Assembly (NCBI GenBank): GCA_947652115.1 | Contig: OX393570.1 | Location: forward strand, 21,376,175 to 21,440,174 | From: Blastomussa wellsi | Lineage: Eukaryota > Cnidaria > Anthozoa > Scleractinia > Plerogyridae | DNA: 64,000 nt | Direction of reading: 5' to 3' | Shown: in pieces, positions 13,301 to 34,300 of the stretch | Numbering within the stretch: position 1 is the stretch's first letter | Layout: the number at the start of each line of letters is the position of its first letter | Position numbers and translations under genes: made by a program | The notes under the pieces: model-generated | Database searches by the model: none | What the model saw: only the letters and a program-made list of their open reading frames with translations | What the model was told of the DNA's origin: nothing

Positions 13301-16300
13301 TTCTACCACTTGTTCCTCATCCAATCCAAGCATCTCTCGCACAGTTTCTAAAAGTGTAAATTGATAATATCACCATTACAAGCCATGATTTTGCCCACAG
13401 AAAGGTTATTTGTACGAAGACACATGAATTCAGGCTTATATTTAACTGAAAAGTCTAAAAAGCCTAACATATATAAACGATAGCAAACAGAACTTAACTA
13501 GCAAGGAGTAACAATCGTATCTCTACGCTTTTACGGCGACAAAGATGTGCTGACTTTCAACGTGCAAACAGTTTAACGATGTAAAGATTGTGCTTTATAG
13601 ACATTACCCTTCTGGTCTGTATTCCCAGAGAAATCGTCAAAGAATTCACCTGCAATCACAAAGTTACAAAGACACAACGTTGCATGGGTTACAGAGAGCT
13701 ATTAAATCAGCAATGCAAAGTTAAGATTATCATACTAAAAAATGAAATTAAAAACATCCCCATTATAAACGGCTTTGTGGTGGAACAGCACTGACATACA
13801 GTGGGGGATTTCAAATTCGTTCATTTGAATGTTTGTGACTCGTTATACATTATACCAGCCGTGTCGCCCTAATGCGAAGGCGGGAACAAAACTTATTTAT
13901 TACAATTTAATGGCTAAAAGAATATATATACAATGAGCCATAAGGATGGTCTGCAAAAGAGACTGGGTCCCCATGCTAGGCAGACCACCTCATCGAACAT
14001 TACATTATAAACTAACCTAAAAGATAAAAATTCCCTAACCCCCCTTTTAAAACTCAAAAAAAAGACTACATTAAACTAACCTAGAAGATAAAAATTCCCT
14101 AACCCCCCTTTTAAAACTGAAATGTAATACACGAGAAACGGTTTCCAGCCATCTTACAGAATTGTTTCCAAAGAGATACCTAATGTTTCTTGCATTTACA
14201 ATCATTAAAGTCATGATGCAGACGGTGTATATGCTCTATGTACATAGCATCTTCGTAACGGTTTTTAGACAATTAGAAAATGCACAGGATGTTCACTTAG
14301 CAAATTGGGGTATCTGTGGTATCGTAGCTAATGGGGTTTACAAACAATTTGCACCAAGTAGTTATTCAGTTGGCTAGGGATCTTAGCCATTCATAATAGG
14401 TGTAGTATCTTAGTAGGAGATTTTCACACAAACCAGAGCATTATATAGATTAACTAACCAGTCTCTTTGTCTCTCAACACAAGCTTGCGACCTTTCCAAA
14501 TTGTCTCATTCACCTTGCTGCTGTAAAATCCTGTTCCACAAGTTAGGCTCTGGACAGAATAAAAAGGGGCTATGTTGTTATCTCGACTGACGAGGATTTT
14601 TAAACCTAGCTACAATATGACCATATCAGTATGATTGTATAGAAACACCCTTACCAAGTTAATAATCAAATCGACTGCTAGATCGTTGATGGTGGTGTTC
14701 CTGTCATGAGACATTTAAGATCGCATCAGGCATCATCAGCAGATACATCAAGATATAAAGTAATGCAATAATATAGCTATGATTGCTGTAACTGACGAGC
14801 CTTAAAGGAGCTACGTAACAATATTTTTAGTTATTTTTGAATTGCATGTACCCTTATAACGAAGGAAACCTAAAACTAATAGTTTCCTAAGGAAGGAAAA
14901 CATCAAACAGGTAATAGTGAAGCAAAAAGGAACAAGGATGGTTAAGGATGGAGAAGATTGAGACGGATTACAAATGACTATTTTGAAACATTCAGGCTAA
15001 AATTTTCGAAGTGCACAAACCGTGACAAACATATAGCTCTGTCAGGACAAACTTAGTTCAGTTCACTTTCTAAGCTACAGTTAAAACCCTAATACAAAAA
15101 GCTCGAATTTAATTCTATTATAGGAACCGGCCATTTCATCGATAAAGGAATTGGATTTAGACGGCTGCAATTTGCTTCACTTTCTTAACTTAAAGTTCAA
15201 ATCAACTGTAATTCTTTCGTTAGCCTGTTATGTTCACTTGTTGCACGTTCCCAGTAACAACGACAGCATGAAACAACAGGTTGGAATAACTTCATCTGTG
15301 TTAGTTCTTAAACTGATAATAAAAATAAACTCACCTGGGAACTTTAACCACATCAAATCTTTGCACAATTTTTTCCGCTACTATAGATCGGCACTATAAA
15401 TTATATAAAACAGAGAAAATAAAATTCAACTTGTACAGTGTGCAATGGGCCATTTTAAAAAATAAACGGTAGCGAATCAAAACAAAAACAGGTTTATGCC
15501 TCTGTTTCAAAGATACAGTGCGACCTCCATTAAGCGGCCACCTATTAGGCGGCCACCCTCCATTAAACGCCCACTTTCTGAAGTCCCGAATTATTTGTCC
15601 AATTTACATTTTACCTCTATCAAGCGGCCAACCTCTATTAAGCGGCACTTTTCGAAGTCCCGAGGGTGGCCGCTTAATAGAGGTCGCACTGTATTAAATT
15701 TCTTTCATATCATTCAGCTAAAATTATCAAAGCCAATAAAACATTACTTTCAAAAAATGTAAATTCCTTAAAAGTGTCATATTTACGAACCCTTGATATA
15801 TGTGCTTGACAAAATGTATTGACGGTGATAATTAGGAGCAATGAGATTTTCATCACATACCTTATTTTGGATCTCTGCCACTTGTCTCATCCATACATTA
15901 CACTTAACAATGTCATAATTCTGCTCTAAAAACTGGATTTCTGAAAACAAATGTTTTCGAGCATTGTTTAGATAAAAAAAGAAAAAGTGATCCAAGTATA
16001 AATAGGTACAGAAAGTGTTGGTGAAAACAAACAAGTGAAAAAATTCTTTAATTTCCTGTGCTAAAATTTTGAATTTGTTTATTCCAATTTTAATCTTTTT
16101 TTTCCAGGATTGAAACACAAGCAAAAGATTTCTGCAAGTTCAAAACTTTAGCTTTTAAATTAACGAATCTTGCAAAGGGCAAGTTATTAATATCATAGTT
16201 CATATATATAGTATTTTTAGTGCAACTGGGTAGATAGCTCTTCGCTATTAGTCTAAGAACAGTGACTGTGTCATTCCCAAAGTTAAATGTCCAGTTGTGA

Positions 16301-19300
16301 AACTGCCTTCCTTTTGACAGAAGCATTTTCAAACTTAGTGTTCAGAAATTCAAATAAAGTGCCAGTAATCGTTTACCTTCGTCATAAACTGATATCAGAT
16401 TCTCCAATTCTTTCTTCCTCTTCAAATCTTTTACATTTGTGATAAGAGATGGGAACTGCTCCATTTCATCTTTGATTCCAATTTTTAGAACATTCAGCTC
16501 ATCCTACAAATTTAATGGAGGCATCATATTAACTATCCAAATCTCTGTTACTCACCATGCAGTAGCTGAGAGAAGGCCTAGCAGGGACCATGATAAAACC
16601 AACACAGCTAGCACTCTCTAGCAGAACTGTTGTGGGTTATCCAAATCCCTGTTACTCACCATGCAGTAGCTGAGAGAAGGCCTAGCAGGGACCGTGATAA
16701 AACCAACACAGCTAGCACTCTCTAGCAGAACTGCTGTGGGTTACTTGGTCATCCCCTCGGTACAAATTTTTGACTACTGAATCTGATAGCTAATTACTGC
16801 ATCTTTTTTAATGTTTGTTCTAAGAATTTGTTGGTCCATCAAGCCAATATTCACTATCAATGTAGCTGATAACGTTCTCTCTTCTTGCCATTTGACCATT
16901 TGTTAATATTGGACATGCAAAAAAGCAGTCGACAAGTGTAACAGCTCTAAAAAGCTTATTATTCTTCTGGACCCCTAGTGTAGCAGTTGCAGCTGTTTTG
17001 TGGGGTAGGATAATTATTCCTGCTTTTTTTTCTATTGTTCTCTCTACAGAATGGGTAGCGAGCCATCAAATAAATGTGACTTCAGACCCAACTTAAACGG
17101 CCCTAGTCAGCCTCTGCCATTTTCGATGGCATCGAAATTATGGAAAATGTACGCCGAAGTGCAATCGTATTGTATTGTAAGTTGTAGGTTATGTTACAGG
17201 AAGCGTTTAAATTACTTTTCACAAGTTTATCAAGGGATTTCTTTCGTTTCAACACAATCCACGTAAAATATAATGCTGAAATTCTCACATGAAAAAAAAT
17301 AACAAAGGTGTGGCTGACTGGGGCCCTTTAAGACACTCACCAGTCTCTTGAGAACTGCTCTGGATTGTTTGTATCTGTATCCACTCATGAAGAAAAATCC
17401 AAAATAACAACACACTGCCATGATGTCTCCCTACAAGAAGTCAAGTTATTTCTTATCTACCTGTCAATTATGATATATAAAAGACAACCCTTTTGCCCAT
17501 AATTTCTTTTTTCTTGCTCAACAAAGTCTTACAAAAATTATTAATAGGATGGAAATTAAAAGGAAACTGAAAAAAATGTGTTGGATGTGTCACTTTGTGT
17601 AGATCACAAACGTTTTGGTTATAGACTGACCTTGTTCATGTAAAACTAAAATTATTACTGGATATAGTGAAACAATTAATTTGATACCATTATTATGGTG
17701 GTTACACCCCCCCCCCCCCTAGGGTAGCTGAGAATTTAAACATCTATTATAACTAGAACTAGTTTTCAAAGAATATGGTTTTGCTATATATGGCTACAAA
17801 GATCTTGAAATTTATGACACACCTACAGTGTGGCTGCAGTACACTGTACATACCTCAACCAAATCTTGAGCATCAAAAGGATTGGAAGACTTGAACATTT
17901 GATTTGCAGTTGTCAAGGCAAGGTTGATTGTCCATCTACAGAAACATGATTTCAGGTTTACCGTTAGCATTTTTCAGTTGTCTCATAGACAAGACATTCA
18001 TTTCTGTTACCTAAAATCAACATCTTAATAGCCAAAGATGCGAAAAACTGCACCATAAATAACACTCGCCAATTGTAACAAATTAAAGTGACTAGTATTT
18101 AACAACAGACCTGTCATTTAATAAGACTTCTGTGGTGAATGTTTCTGGAACAAATGAATTCACAAGAGCACATAGAACCCTAAAAAGTAGAGGGAAAAGC
18201 ATGTACTTAAGTTATTAATAATTCACCCTCACCTTCCCCTAGTACATGTATCGCTTTTGTGACCACTGGTGTCGCATACACGTAAGGCCTCTATTCTTGT
18301 GGTTTCTGTAATAAGTTGCTTTTTTACAAGAGAGGGTTATCTGTCCTCAGCCCAACCTCCAGCCTGGAGGGCCAGGGTTTCTCTGATAGGGTCTCCTAAT
18401 CAGCTAATCATCTACCCAGGTTTGAAATAAGAGTTTTCCACTCCCATGCGATTTATTGTCTCACCGAATGAAGCTACTAATTTCAATGGGAAATACTGCT
18501 CCAAAATTCATTATTTGTAATGAGTTGTGCTAACCCTCGTTAAGCTTACCTGCTATCTGTAAGATCACTTAAACTCTGTGGATATAAAAATTTACAGGTA
18601 AAAGTTTACGTAAAAGAGTGAGTAACACACCCTTCACACAGTTAATTTGTATAAGAGAAAATGGGGGGGGGGGGGCAAATTGACGTGAAAATTACGCGTA
18701 TTGTGTTCAATAATGCTAAAATTGCAGAAAGAAATAAAAGTTAATAAGATTTAACATACAGCAGCCAAAAATGGTTCAAAAGATTATCACTTTTAACTGA
18801 ATACATACCAAAACTCCCCTTGTAAGCTTGCGGCCTTCTCGGTTCATTTTAAGGTGAGCATTCACCATATCCAGGATACAGTATTCAGGGGATGGATAGT
18901 TCCTTGATCGGTGACGTTTGGTCACCATATCATCTGATTTGCTGTTGATTAATACATGTATACAGAACACTCAATATTCACATAATTGAAAACTTCAAGC
19001 TGCCAGTTTCTAAGAACAAAGCATAACTGACAATTTTTGAACCTTCCAATGATAGTAGGTAGGTGGTCCACTCCCCCCCCACCCTCACCTCACCCTGTCC
19101 CCTGGAAGCGAGGTGTTTAACTACGAAAACATCTGCAAGCATTTATAAGCAATAGTCCTGGCCAATGTTTATTAATTAATCTAATCTACATGCACAATGT
19201 ACAAGCCGCTTGTCATGGTCAACCCTGACAAGACCTTCCATGCACAGAACAGTTTGTAGCTTTTAATGACCACCTACAATGTGATTTCTAGTACCGGTAT

Positions 19301-22288
19301 TTTTACTGCTTTGGAAGTGATGGTTATTATAATTTTGAAGAAATATGTATGGCATTCACAATGGATCACAAGTTACATACGCTGTGCTTGTAGGGCTTGG
19401 AGATGGTAACTGACATGTAAAGGGAGAAAAAGTTTGATTAATTATAATTATTATTTTAAATATTAAGTACAATTAAACATTAAATGCATAAATTTATTTA
19501 ATGTGTGTAACTGAAGAGTACGTAAAATTAATATAATTTATAATCAGTTGTCAATGAATGATTGTTACACTAACTTAAAATAAAGAAAAAATTTTAATAA
19601 TTAAACATAATCCATAATATTTGTATCTGTAAGTATCACTGGCATTGTGTTGCAGTAAACATTGCCAGGGACCTTCAGTTCAGTGTACGAGTACAAGATC
19701 ACGCACAAGTACAACTTTCAAATTTCAATCTAGTTACATGAACATTCCCAGACTGCTTTCTTCTCCCTATTGCTAAATACATGTATTATAGGAGACTATC
19801 TGAATGAGACTGAGGGGGAATGTCATAATTAAAAGGATAACCAATAGGTTTGAAAAGCTCAGTACTTGCACTCAAGCTTGTACTTGTACGCCGATCTGAA
19901 GATCCCCGGTATATACCTTCTGAGGAATGAGACATTATGGACAGTTCTAATCCCAAAAAAATCTGTAAAAACAGCCTGGGACAATTCTTAAGAAAGACAC
20001 CCAAAGAATGCGTTTGTCATTTTCCTATGTCACTAACCACATAATTTTACTAAATATTTAAGGCAGCAATTATCTTAAGTACCTCTGGGGTGCCTATTGG
20101 TGTTTGAATCAGTGATCTGGATCCAAATCCTGACAGCATGGATTTCTCAGTTTTGTGTGTGGGTGTCTTTGGTGGAGGTGGAGGAGGTGTCCACTAAAAG
20201 AAAAAGAGAGATGAAACCACTGCCACAGTCACTGTGCCCTTTAACTGGAAAAAAAACTAAATTTGTTTTAAAATGTGGCTGAGATACTACAGGCTAAGTT
20301 AGACTGAAACCAGTGGTAAGCGTCATGATCAAAGGACAATCTCTTGCGCTCATCCATATCAGTCGCTAATAAAATTAGAGTTCATGGTCAACATGGGGAC
20401 ATTCCATTTTCATACTGGGACGAAGTCCCTCCTCCACCTTGGATGATAGAGTTCGGGGCCTTTGAAAAATATTCCTGGACTACAGTTGTAGCTTTATCAT
20501 GGATCTCAGGTACTCAACCATGGGAGAGGGGGGGGGGGAGGGGAACATAAAAATGGAATGCCCCATGGAGGCAATGTCAGTAATAATGCATGCTAATTTA
20601 ATTAGTTTACTCAAACCCATCTTGTGGCCATGTATGAGACAGAAGACAGAACCATCTTCATAATCAGCTGGACCCGAGGGTGTCCACTAAAGGGAGCTGT
20701 AAGATATTTTACCAGAAGGAGCGCAAATGCAGTGCATCTACTGTACAATCATACACCATGATGACTCTGTTGCTTACTGAGAAAGGTTTGGATGTCAATG
20801 TTTGTCCTTCAGCCTGTTGCAGGAATTCAGATCGTTCCCAGACAAACCAGATGTCATGACAAACAAGGCACCATAACAAGTCAAACACCTGTTGATCAGC
20901 AGAAACAAACACAAATCCTCATATATGAATAAGACAGCCTTGGAAAGCAACCAACACATTGAACTTGAACTTGAACTTGATTGACCACTCCCACTTTGGG
21001 CTTTTCAGGGCCAATTTACATAATTATCTAATCAGGGTGAGATTGGACATCAGCATGTAAAGGCGCCCATATGCATGGCAGCCGCTATCAGTCCAGAGTA
21101 TGTTGTGTTAGCTTATACAAGAATTTACAGCTTGAAAGAGCTATAGCATAAAGCTTGCCAAGAAAAAGTAAACATCTCATATATGTAGGTGTGCAATGCT
21201 TCTTGAAAAACATTAGACAAACCTGATCAGCACATCTCATGGCAAACATTCTGGAATCCACATAAGTGTCCTTAGGGATTATCTTTCTAAAAAAACATAT
21301 TATAATTGAAAAAATTATTCAATGAAATGCTCATGTGTTTAAACAGACAGGAACCAAATTTACAGTTACTGTTAGTGTTCTCACATCAACAGGCACTGTC
21401 ATCTAGATCTTGCCCAGATTACCAAGGTCTAGACAAATTCTCGGCAAAAGGAACTTACGCATGTTTCAGTTCCTTCACTATCCATTCCACTCGTGTTGTC
21501 TTCTGTTGCTGGGTCAAACTGGTGAAAAAAATTCTCAGTCACATTAAAATTATCATTACTTGCAGAATAATAACTATTTATTCATGAACATTTACTGTGA
21601 TTGGATTTACATTGTGTCACCAGAATCAAGTAATTTGATTGCTTACCAGTTCACTTACCCATCAAAACTTTGTAGCTTTTCTAAAGGTCGGCCAGTTAAA
21701 CCTGGTATAAAGTGTACAAAGAATTTAATATTGAAGATTCTTTCAACCTTGCATGTACCTTAAAAACCTATAAATTAAATTCTCACTCTTGGAGAATAAA
21801 AGGTAAATCAAAGAGCCAAAGTTAAACAGGTTTTTTCTGTGGGTTATTTTAGTAACAGACCACACTTTCTATGGGTTTATAGGGGTAACAACCCATGTGG
21901 GACGTTTAGGAGAACACAAGAAAAGTTTGTTAATTATATGTTGGCCCCCTTAAGCTTATGTTGCGGGTGTTCTCACTTGCTTATGCTTATGCTATGCTTA
22001 CGCTTGTGCTTATGCGCTAGTGAGAACCGGCCTTTAAGTTTGATTGATCGAACATTCGCTAATTTTGGTTCAAAATTATAATTTATATAGCAACATCAGG
22101 GCAATTGGACATCTTGCAGTCTGGAGCTAAAAGAAATGTGTTTGAGTGTGATGCTTACTTTCAAGAAGAACCTTCATGTTGTATCCCTTCAGCAGATCAG
22201 TCAGGATATTGTGCATGAAGTGCCCTGATGGTGACAGTCTTAAATTCACCCACGCAGTGAAACCATTAATTCTAGTCCGCAAAGACAT
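4348..22288 (-). CDS. Tandem calponin-homology-like, helical and ankyrin-repeat protein
   Basis: I could place about 36 minus-strand exons with consistent phase. Exons from the 5' end: 22159-22288, 21659-21701, 21459-21518, 21223-21286, 20778-20888, 20083-20193, one near 19800-19965 (3' edge unsure), perhaps 19380-19408, 18809-18941, 18550-18575, 18111-18179, 17854-17935, 17341-17430, 16377-16503, 15861-15940, 15335-15380, 14655-14700, 14459-14549, 13608-13649, 13234-13347, 12245-12318, 11186-11281, 10735-10845, 9928-10027, 9697-9817, 9047-9110, 8459-8548, 7963-8082, 7445-7483, 7099-7212, 6860-6921, 6403-6483, 6073-6150, 5274-5437, 4550-4579, 4348-4442. The total is about 1,000 residues. The N-terminus (FTAWVNLRL, LLESLTGRPL, RVEWIVKEL, DQVFDLLW) reads as a CH domain. 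After a Pro-rich linker, the exons from 18941 to 17341 read as a second CH-like domain (SLSDLTDSRVLCALVN, WTINLALTTANQMF). A helical segment and an unrecognised domain follow. From 12318 on come about 12 ankyrin repeats (GNTALHMACRHGHF, GATPLHRAKD, GNTALHLTAGL). The C-terminus is FEEWIECGYFSEEIKARLKGW. CH domains often bind actin or microtubules and ankyrin repeats bind proteins, so a cytoskeletal scaffold is an inference. An in-frame ATG also lies at 22312. The join of exon 15861-15940 to exon 15335-15380 is out of phase, so a small exon may be missing. Confidence 0.85.
4652..4890. repeat. MITE-like element with GGCGTACG inverted ends
   Basis: The left end reads ataggcgtacgagagcc and the right end, reversed, reads ttggcgtacgggcacc. 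It contains a run of about 18 G near 4830 and no open frame. It lies in an intron near the 3' end of the CH-ankyrin gene. Confidence 0.55.
7287..7299. promoter_or_regulatory. X-box-like palindrome
   Basis: The sequence gttgcttagcaac is an imperfect palindrome matching the RFX X-box pattern. It is intronic. Similar sites lie at 9285-9297, 24518-24530 and 42211-42224. Function is not shown by sequence alone. Confidence 0.4.
8690..8930 (+). repeat. tRNA-derived SINE copy
   Basis: The copy begins with a tRNA-like stretch (gtttagttagcgcgttcaac, then ggttggagccttgc). It continues with a body containing tttttgggcaaggcattctt and ends near actagcatcccatctagagg. Related copies run in reverse at 45243-45455 and 53806-54040, and forward in part at 62265-62400. 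It is intronic in the CH-ankyrin gene. Confidence 0.6.
9190..9440. repeat. Dispersed repeat with X-box-like palindrome, copy 1
   Basis: A block running from aaatcccgcctccgagatag to the perfect-arm palindrome gttgctaagcaac (9285-9297) and acatgacg recurs at about 24470-24540 and, more diverged, at 55885-55970. The downstream part (tttgattggataactgataa to gaagatttg) resembles 30160-30230. The 148-codon minus-strand frame across this block is repeat-derived, not a gene. Confidence 0.6.
11290..11360. repeat. Degenerate (TCAA)n microsatellite
   Basis: A run of tcaa/atca units with interruptions. A similar run lies at about 10030-10170. Both are in introns of the CH-ankyrin gene. Confidence 0.85.
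11425..12165. repeat. Minisatellite of about 98-bp units, interrupted
   Basis: Units begin gcacctctccaagacggac and include ctgttcgctgtttttcagtc and gtactgtactgtatct. Near-identical starts fall at 11425, 11522, 11621 and 11718, giving a period of 97-99 bp. A non-repeat stretch from about 11795 to 11985 interrupts the array; more diverged units follow to about 12165. It lies in the intron before the second ankyrin exon. Confidence 0.85.
14010..14120. repeat. Two-copy direct repeat
   Basis: The stretch actaacctaaaagataaaa, followed by ttccctaaccccccttttaa, is present twice in tandem about 65 bp apart with one or two changes. It is intronic and non-coding. Confidence 0.8.
15514..15693. mobile_element. 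Pogo/Tigger-like MITE
   Basis: The ends tacagtgcgacctccattaa and, reversed, tacagtgcgacctctattaa are near-perfect terminal inverted repeats at a TA dinucleotide, with further gcggcca repeats inside. Ends of the type CAGTGnnACCTC are typical of pogo/Tigger DNA transposons. It has no transposase. It sits in a CH-ankyrin intron where one exon join is unresolved. Confidence 0.75.
16535..16742. repeat. Tandem duplication of a 103-bp unit
   Basis: Two nearly identical copies, each containing ttactcaccatgcagtagct and acacagctagcactctctag, are offset by 103 bases. They lie next to the exon at 16377-16503, in the intron. Confidence 0.85.
16965..17045. repeat. Isolated copy of the 3130-3505 minisatellite unit
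   Basis: The stretch acccctagtgtagcagttgc, then agctgttttgtgggg and attcctgct, matches the unit repeated at 3130-3505. It is a single diverged copy. Confidence 0.65.
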
Positions 22289-32245
<9,957 letters not shown>

Positions 32246-32792
32246 TTAAAGAACATAGACGTACGGACGGGGGGAGGGCGGGGGACTGCAATTTTTTGAG
32301 CAGCAAGAGGAATTTGGGCAAGGCAACTTAGGAAAATTTGTTTGGGCAAATGGTTCAGCCCCAACCCCCCCGTGCCAAAAATTGCCTGTGTGCTTATGTC
32401 AAAGAAAAGCAGTCTGTTTGACCCAAACACATCATCTATTATACGCAATCTTTACATAATTGTTTACAGTGCTGTGCACCGTGCCTTTCCATTTGACTAA
32501 TTTTTGACATCTCTTTGACAATTTTCAAGTGGCTTCTTTTTGAACCGGCCAATCAAAACATGGAAACTTTTGAGGGGGGAGATAAAAAACTGCCAAATTC
32601 CCCATTCACTTTTGTTGGACTGCTGCGGACGAGCGGCAAATTGTCACATTTTGACTGGCCATTTCAAATGGAAACCAGCAGAAATTGTCGAAAAGATGTC
32701 AAAAACCAGTCAAAACTCTCCCAGGTACGAAGGTAAGGCGCGTGGAACGTTAAACCCACTGACAACTCTTCGTGCTTTTCAGTTGGCTGAAG

Positions 32793-33301
32793 CACAGGCA
32801 GCCCAAGCTCACGTTGTGATCAGGATNNNNNNNNNNNNNNNNNNNNNNNNNNNNNNNNNNNNNNNNNNNNNNNNNNNNNNNNNNNNNNNNNNNNNNNNNN
32901 NNNNNNNNNNNNNNNNNNNNNNNNNNNNNNNNNNNNNNNNNNNNNNNNNNNNNNNNNNNNNNNNNNNNNNNNNNNNNNNNNNNNNNNNNNNNNNNNNNNN
33001 NNNNNNNNNNNNNNNNNNNNNNNNNNATGAGAACTGGAGTCTGCAGCCTTGTTCTTTTCTTTGTAGAAGGGAACCCAGAAAGCGATAACTCGTCTAAATG
33101 GCCAAGAATAGGCAAAATAAGCGTTCAGACAAGAAGGAAAGCACAGTGAAAGTAAGGTAAGGTAATTTTATTTAAGGTTTGGCAGTATTTCGGTTTGCTA
33201 AAAGGTGTTGTAAAATATTCCCATACAAACTCTTTTATTTTTGCCATGACAGCTATTATGCAATATGATCCTGATCACAACGTGAGCTTGGGCTGCCTGT
33301 G
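32793..33301. mobile_element. Inverted-repeat element interrupted by gap
   Basis: Bases 32793-32826 (starting cacaggcagcccaagctcac) are the exact reverse complement of 33268-33301. The left arm is cut by the gap at 32827, so the full repeat could be longer. The interior 33027-33267 shows no gene. Confidence 0.75.
32827..33026. other. Assembly gap (200 N)
   Basis: Exactly 200 N; the round length suggests a placeholder, so true length is unknown. Confidence 0.99.
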
Positions 33302-33689
33302 GCTGAAGTAAACACGAAGCTGTGCTGTTCTCGTTTATCTCGTGATAAAGCGTCTTAGGTCACGTGTTTGGTGTGTCTAGCATTTTAGTATGATCGTTTG
33401 ATTACCTCACAGGTTCTCAGAAATGTCATAATTATTTAATCCCGTATTTTTTCAATAACTACAGTTTTTCATTATATTTATGAAAATCGCAGGTCAAAAA
33501 GGGAGTAGTAGTTCTTTAAGAATGATTGATAGATAGTCTACATATTTTACTGTAAAATATCGCAAGTGAGACCTAAAATGAGCTAACTTGCGTAGTTGTA
33601 AAATCAATAAAATGGATCAACTCTCCTGAGTAAATGAGTTTTACTGATTATTTGATTCATTTCTATGTTTCTATGTTTTTAAATGGAGC

Positions 33690-34046
33690 GACGCTCGCCT
33701 GACTTGCCAGAATGTGGGAGGAGATCTCGCCATAATTAGATCACCAGCTGAGAACAACTTCATACTCAACTTGCTAAGAAAACAGGAAACGGTGCAGATT
33801 TGGGAGCGTGGATTGGACTTTACAGAAAGGCTGACACTAAATTTTACTGGATCGATGGCACTCCACTAGAAGGACAATATTCTGCATGGGCGAAAGGACA
33901 ACCCAGCAACCTCCATGAGAAATGTGCCCACACTGTAATCCACAAAATTCCAAATAAACTAGGACAGTGGAATGACAATTAATAGTTGCGATTTGTCAGA
34001 GGCAGCCAAGTTTAGAGCCCCAATCGTGCTTTGCCAGAAAAAGTAA
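33690..34046 (+). pseudogene. C-type lectin domain relic, two frame breaks
   Basis: This matches the last exon of the neighbouring PAN-EGF-lectin gene almost from end to end. In one frame it has DARLTCQNVGGDLAIIRSPAEN; in a second, LGAWIGLYRKADTKFYWIDG and WAKGQPSNLHEKC; back in the first, APIVLCQKK and a stop. Compared with 37685-37700, one base is missing near 33800. Compared with 37870, one base is extra near 33980, where in-frame TAA TAG appears. The N-terminal part of the domain and any upstream exons are missing. It is probably a decayed tandem duplicate; two sequencing errors are the alternative. Confidence 0.8.
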
Positions 34047-34164
34047 ATTTGAGGCAGCCTTTTTCGCATAGTCAAAACAGTAAATTTGATTTTCTATATT
34101 AAAACCGTCTACTATAAACAGTGTTCAGCCAACTTCTAATGTGTAACGTTATTTTCCAAGTGAA

Positions 34165-34300
34165 CATTCTCGTCCCGTTTGTCCCTAGCCTCTTAGCCGG
34201 CGTGGCCTGTGTACGGAGTCGAGAACAAGTGGACACATGATTTTATTCAGTGGATAAAATTGAAAAAAAGGAGGCCAATCAAATCAACCACTTTAAACTG
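34165..34300. repeat. Dispersed repeat, copy 3 of 3
   Basis: The stretch containing cattctcgtccc, gagaacaagtggacacatga and ggccaatcaaatcaacc is a reversed copy of the family at 935-1085 and 25285-25500. Confidence 0.6.

Larger units (their letters stand above)
32246..33689. other. Intergenic region with scaffold gap
   Basis: Between the GSR stop codon and the lectin relic I see no coding exon. A 200-N gap (32827-33026) lies inside a 34-bp inverted repeat. Frames crossing the N run are not meaningful. Confidence 0.6.

Noticed and set aside
32540..33115. Long frames on both strands over the N run
   Set aside because: Their length comes from unknown bases; the real flanking parts show no family features.
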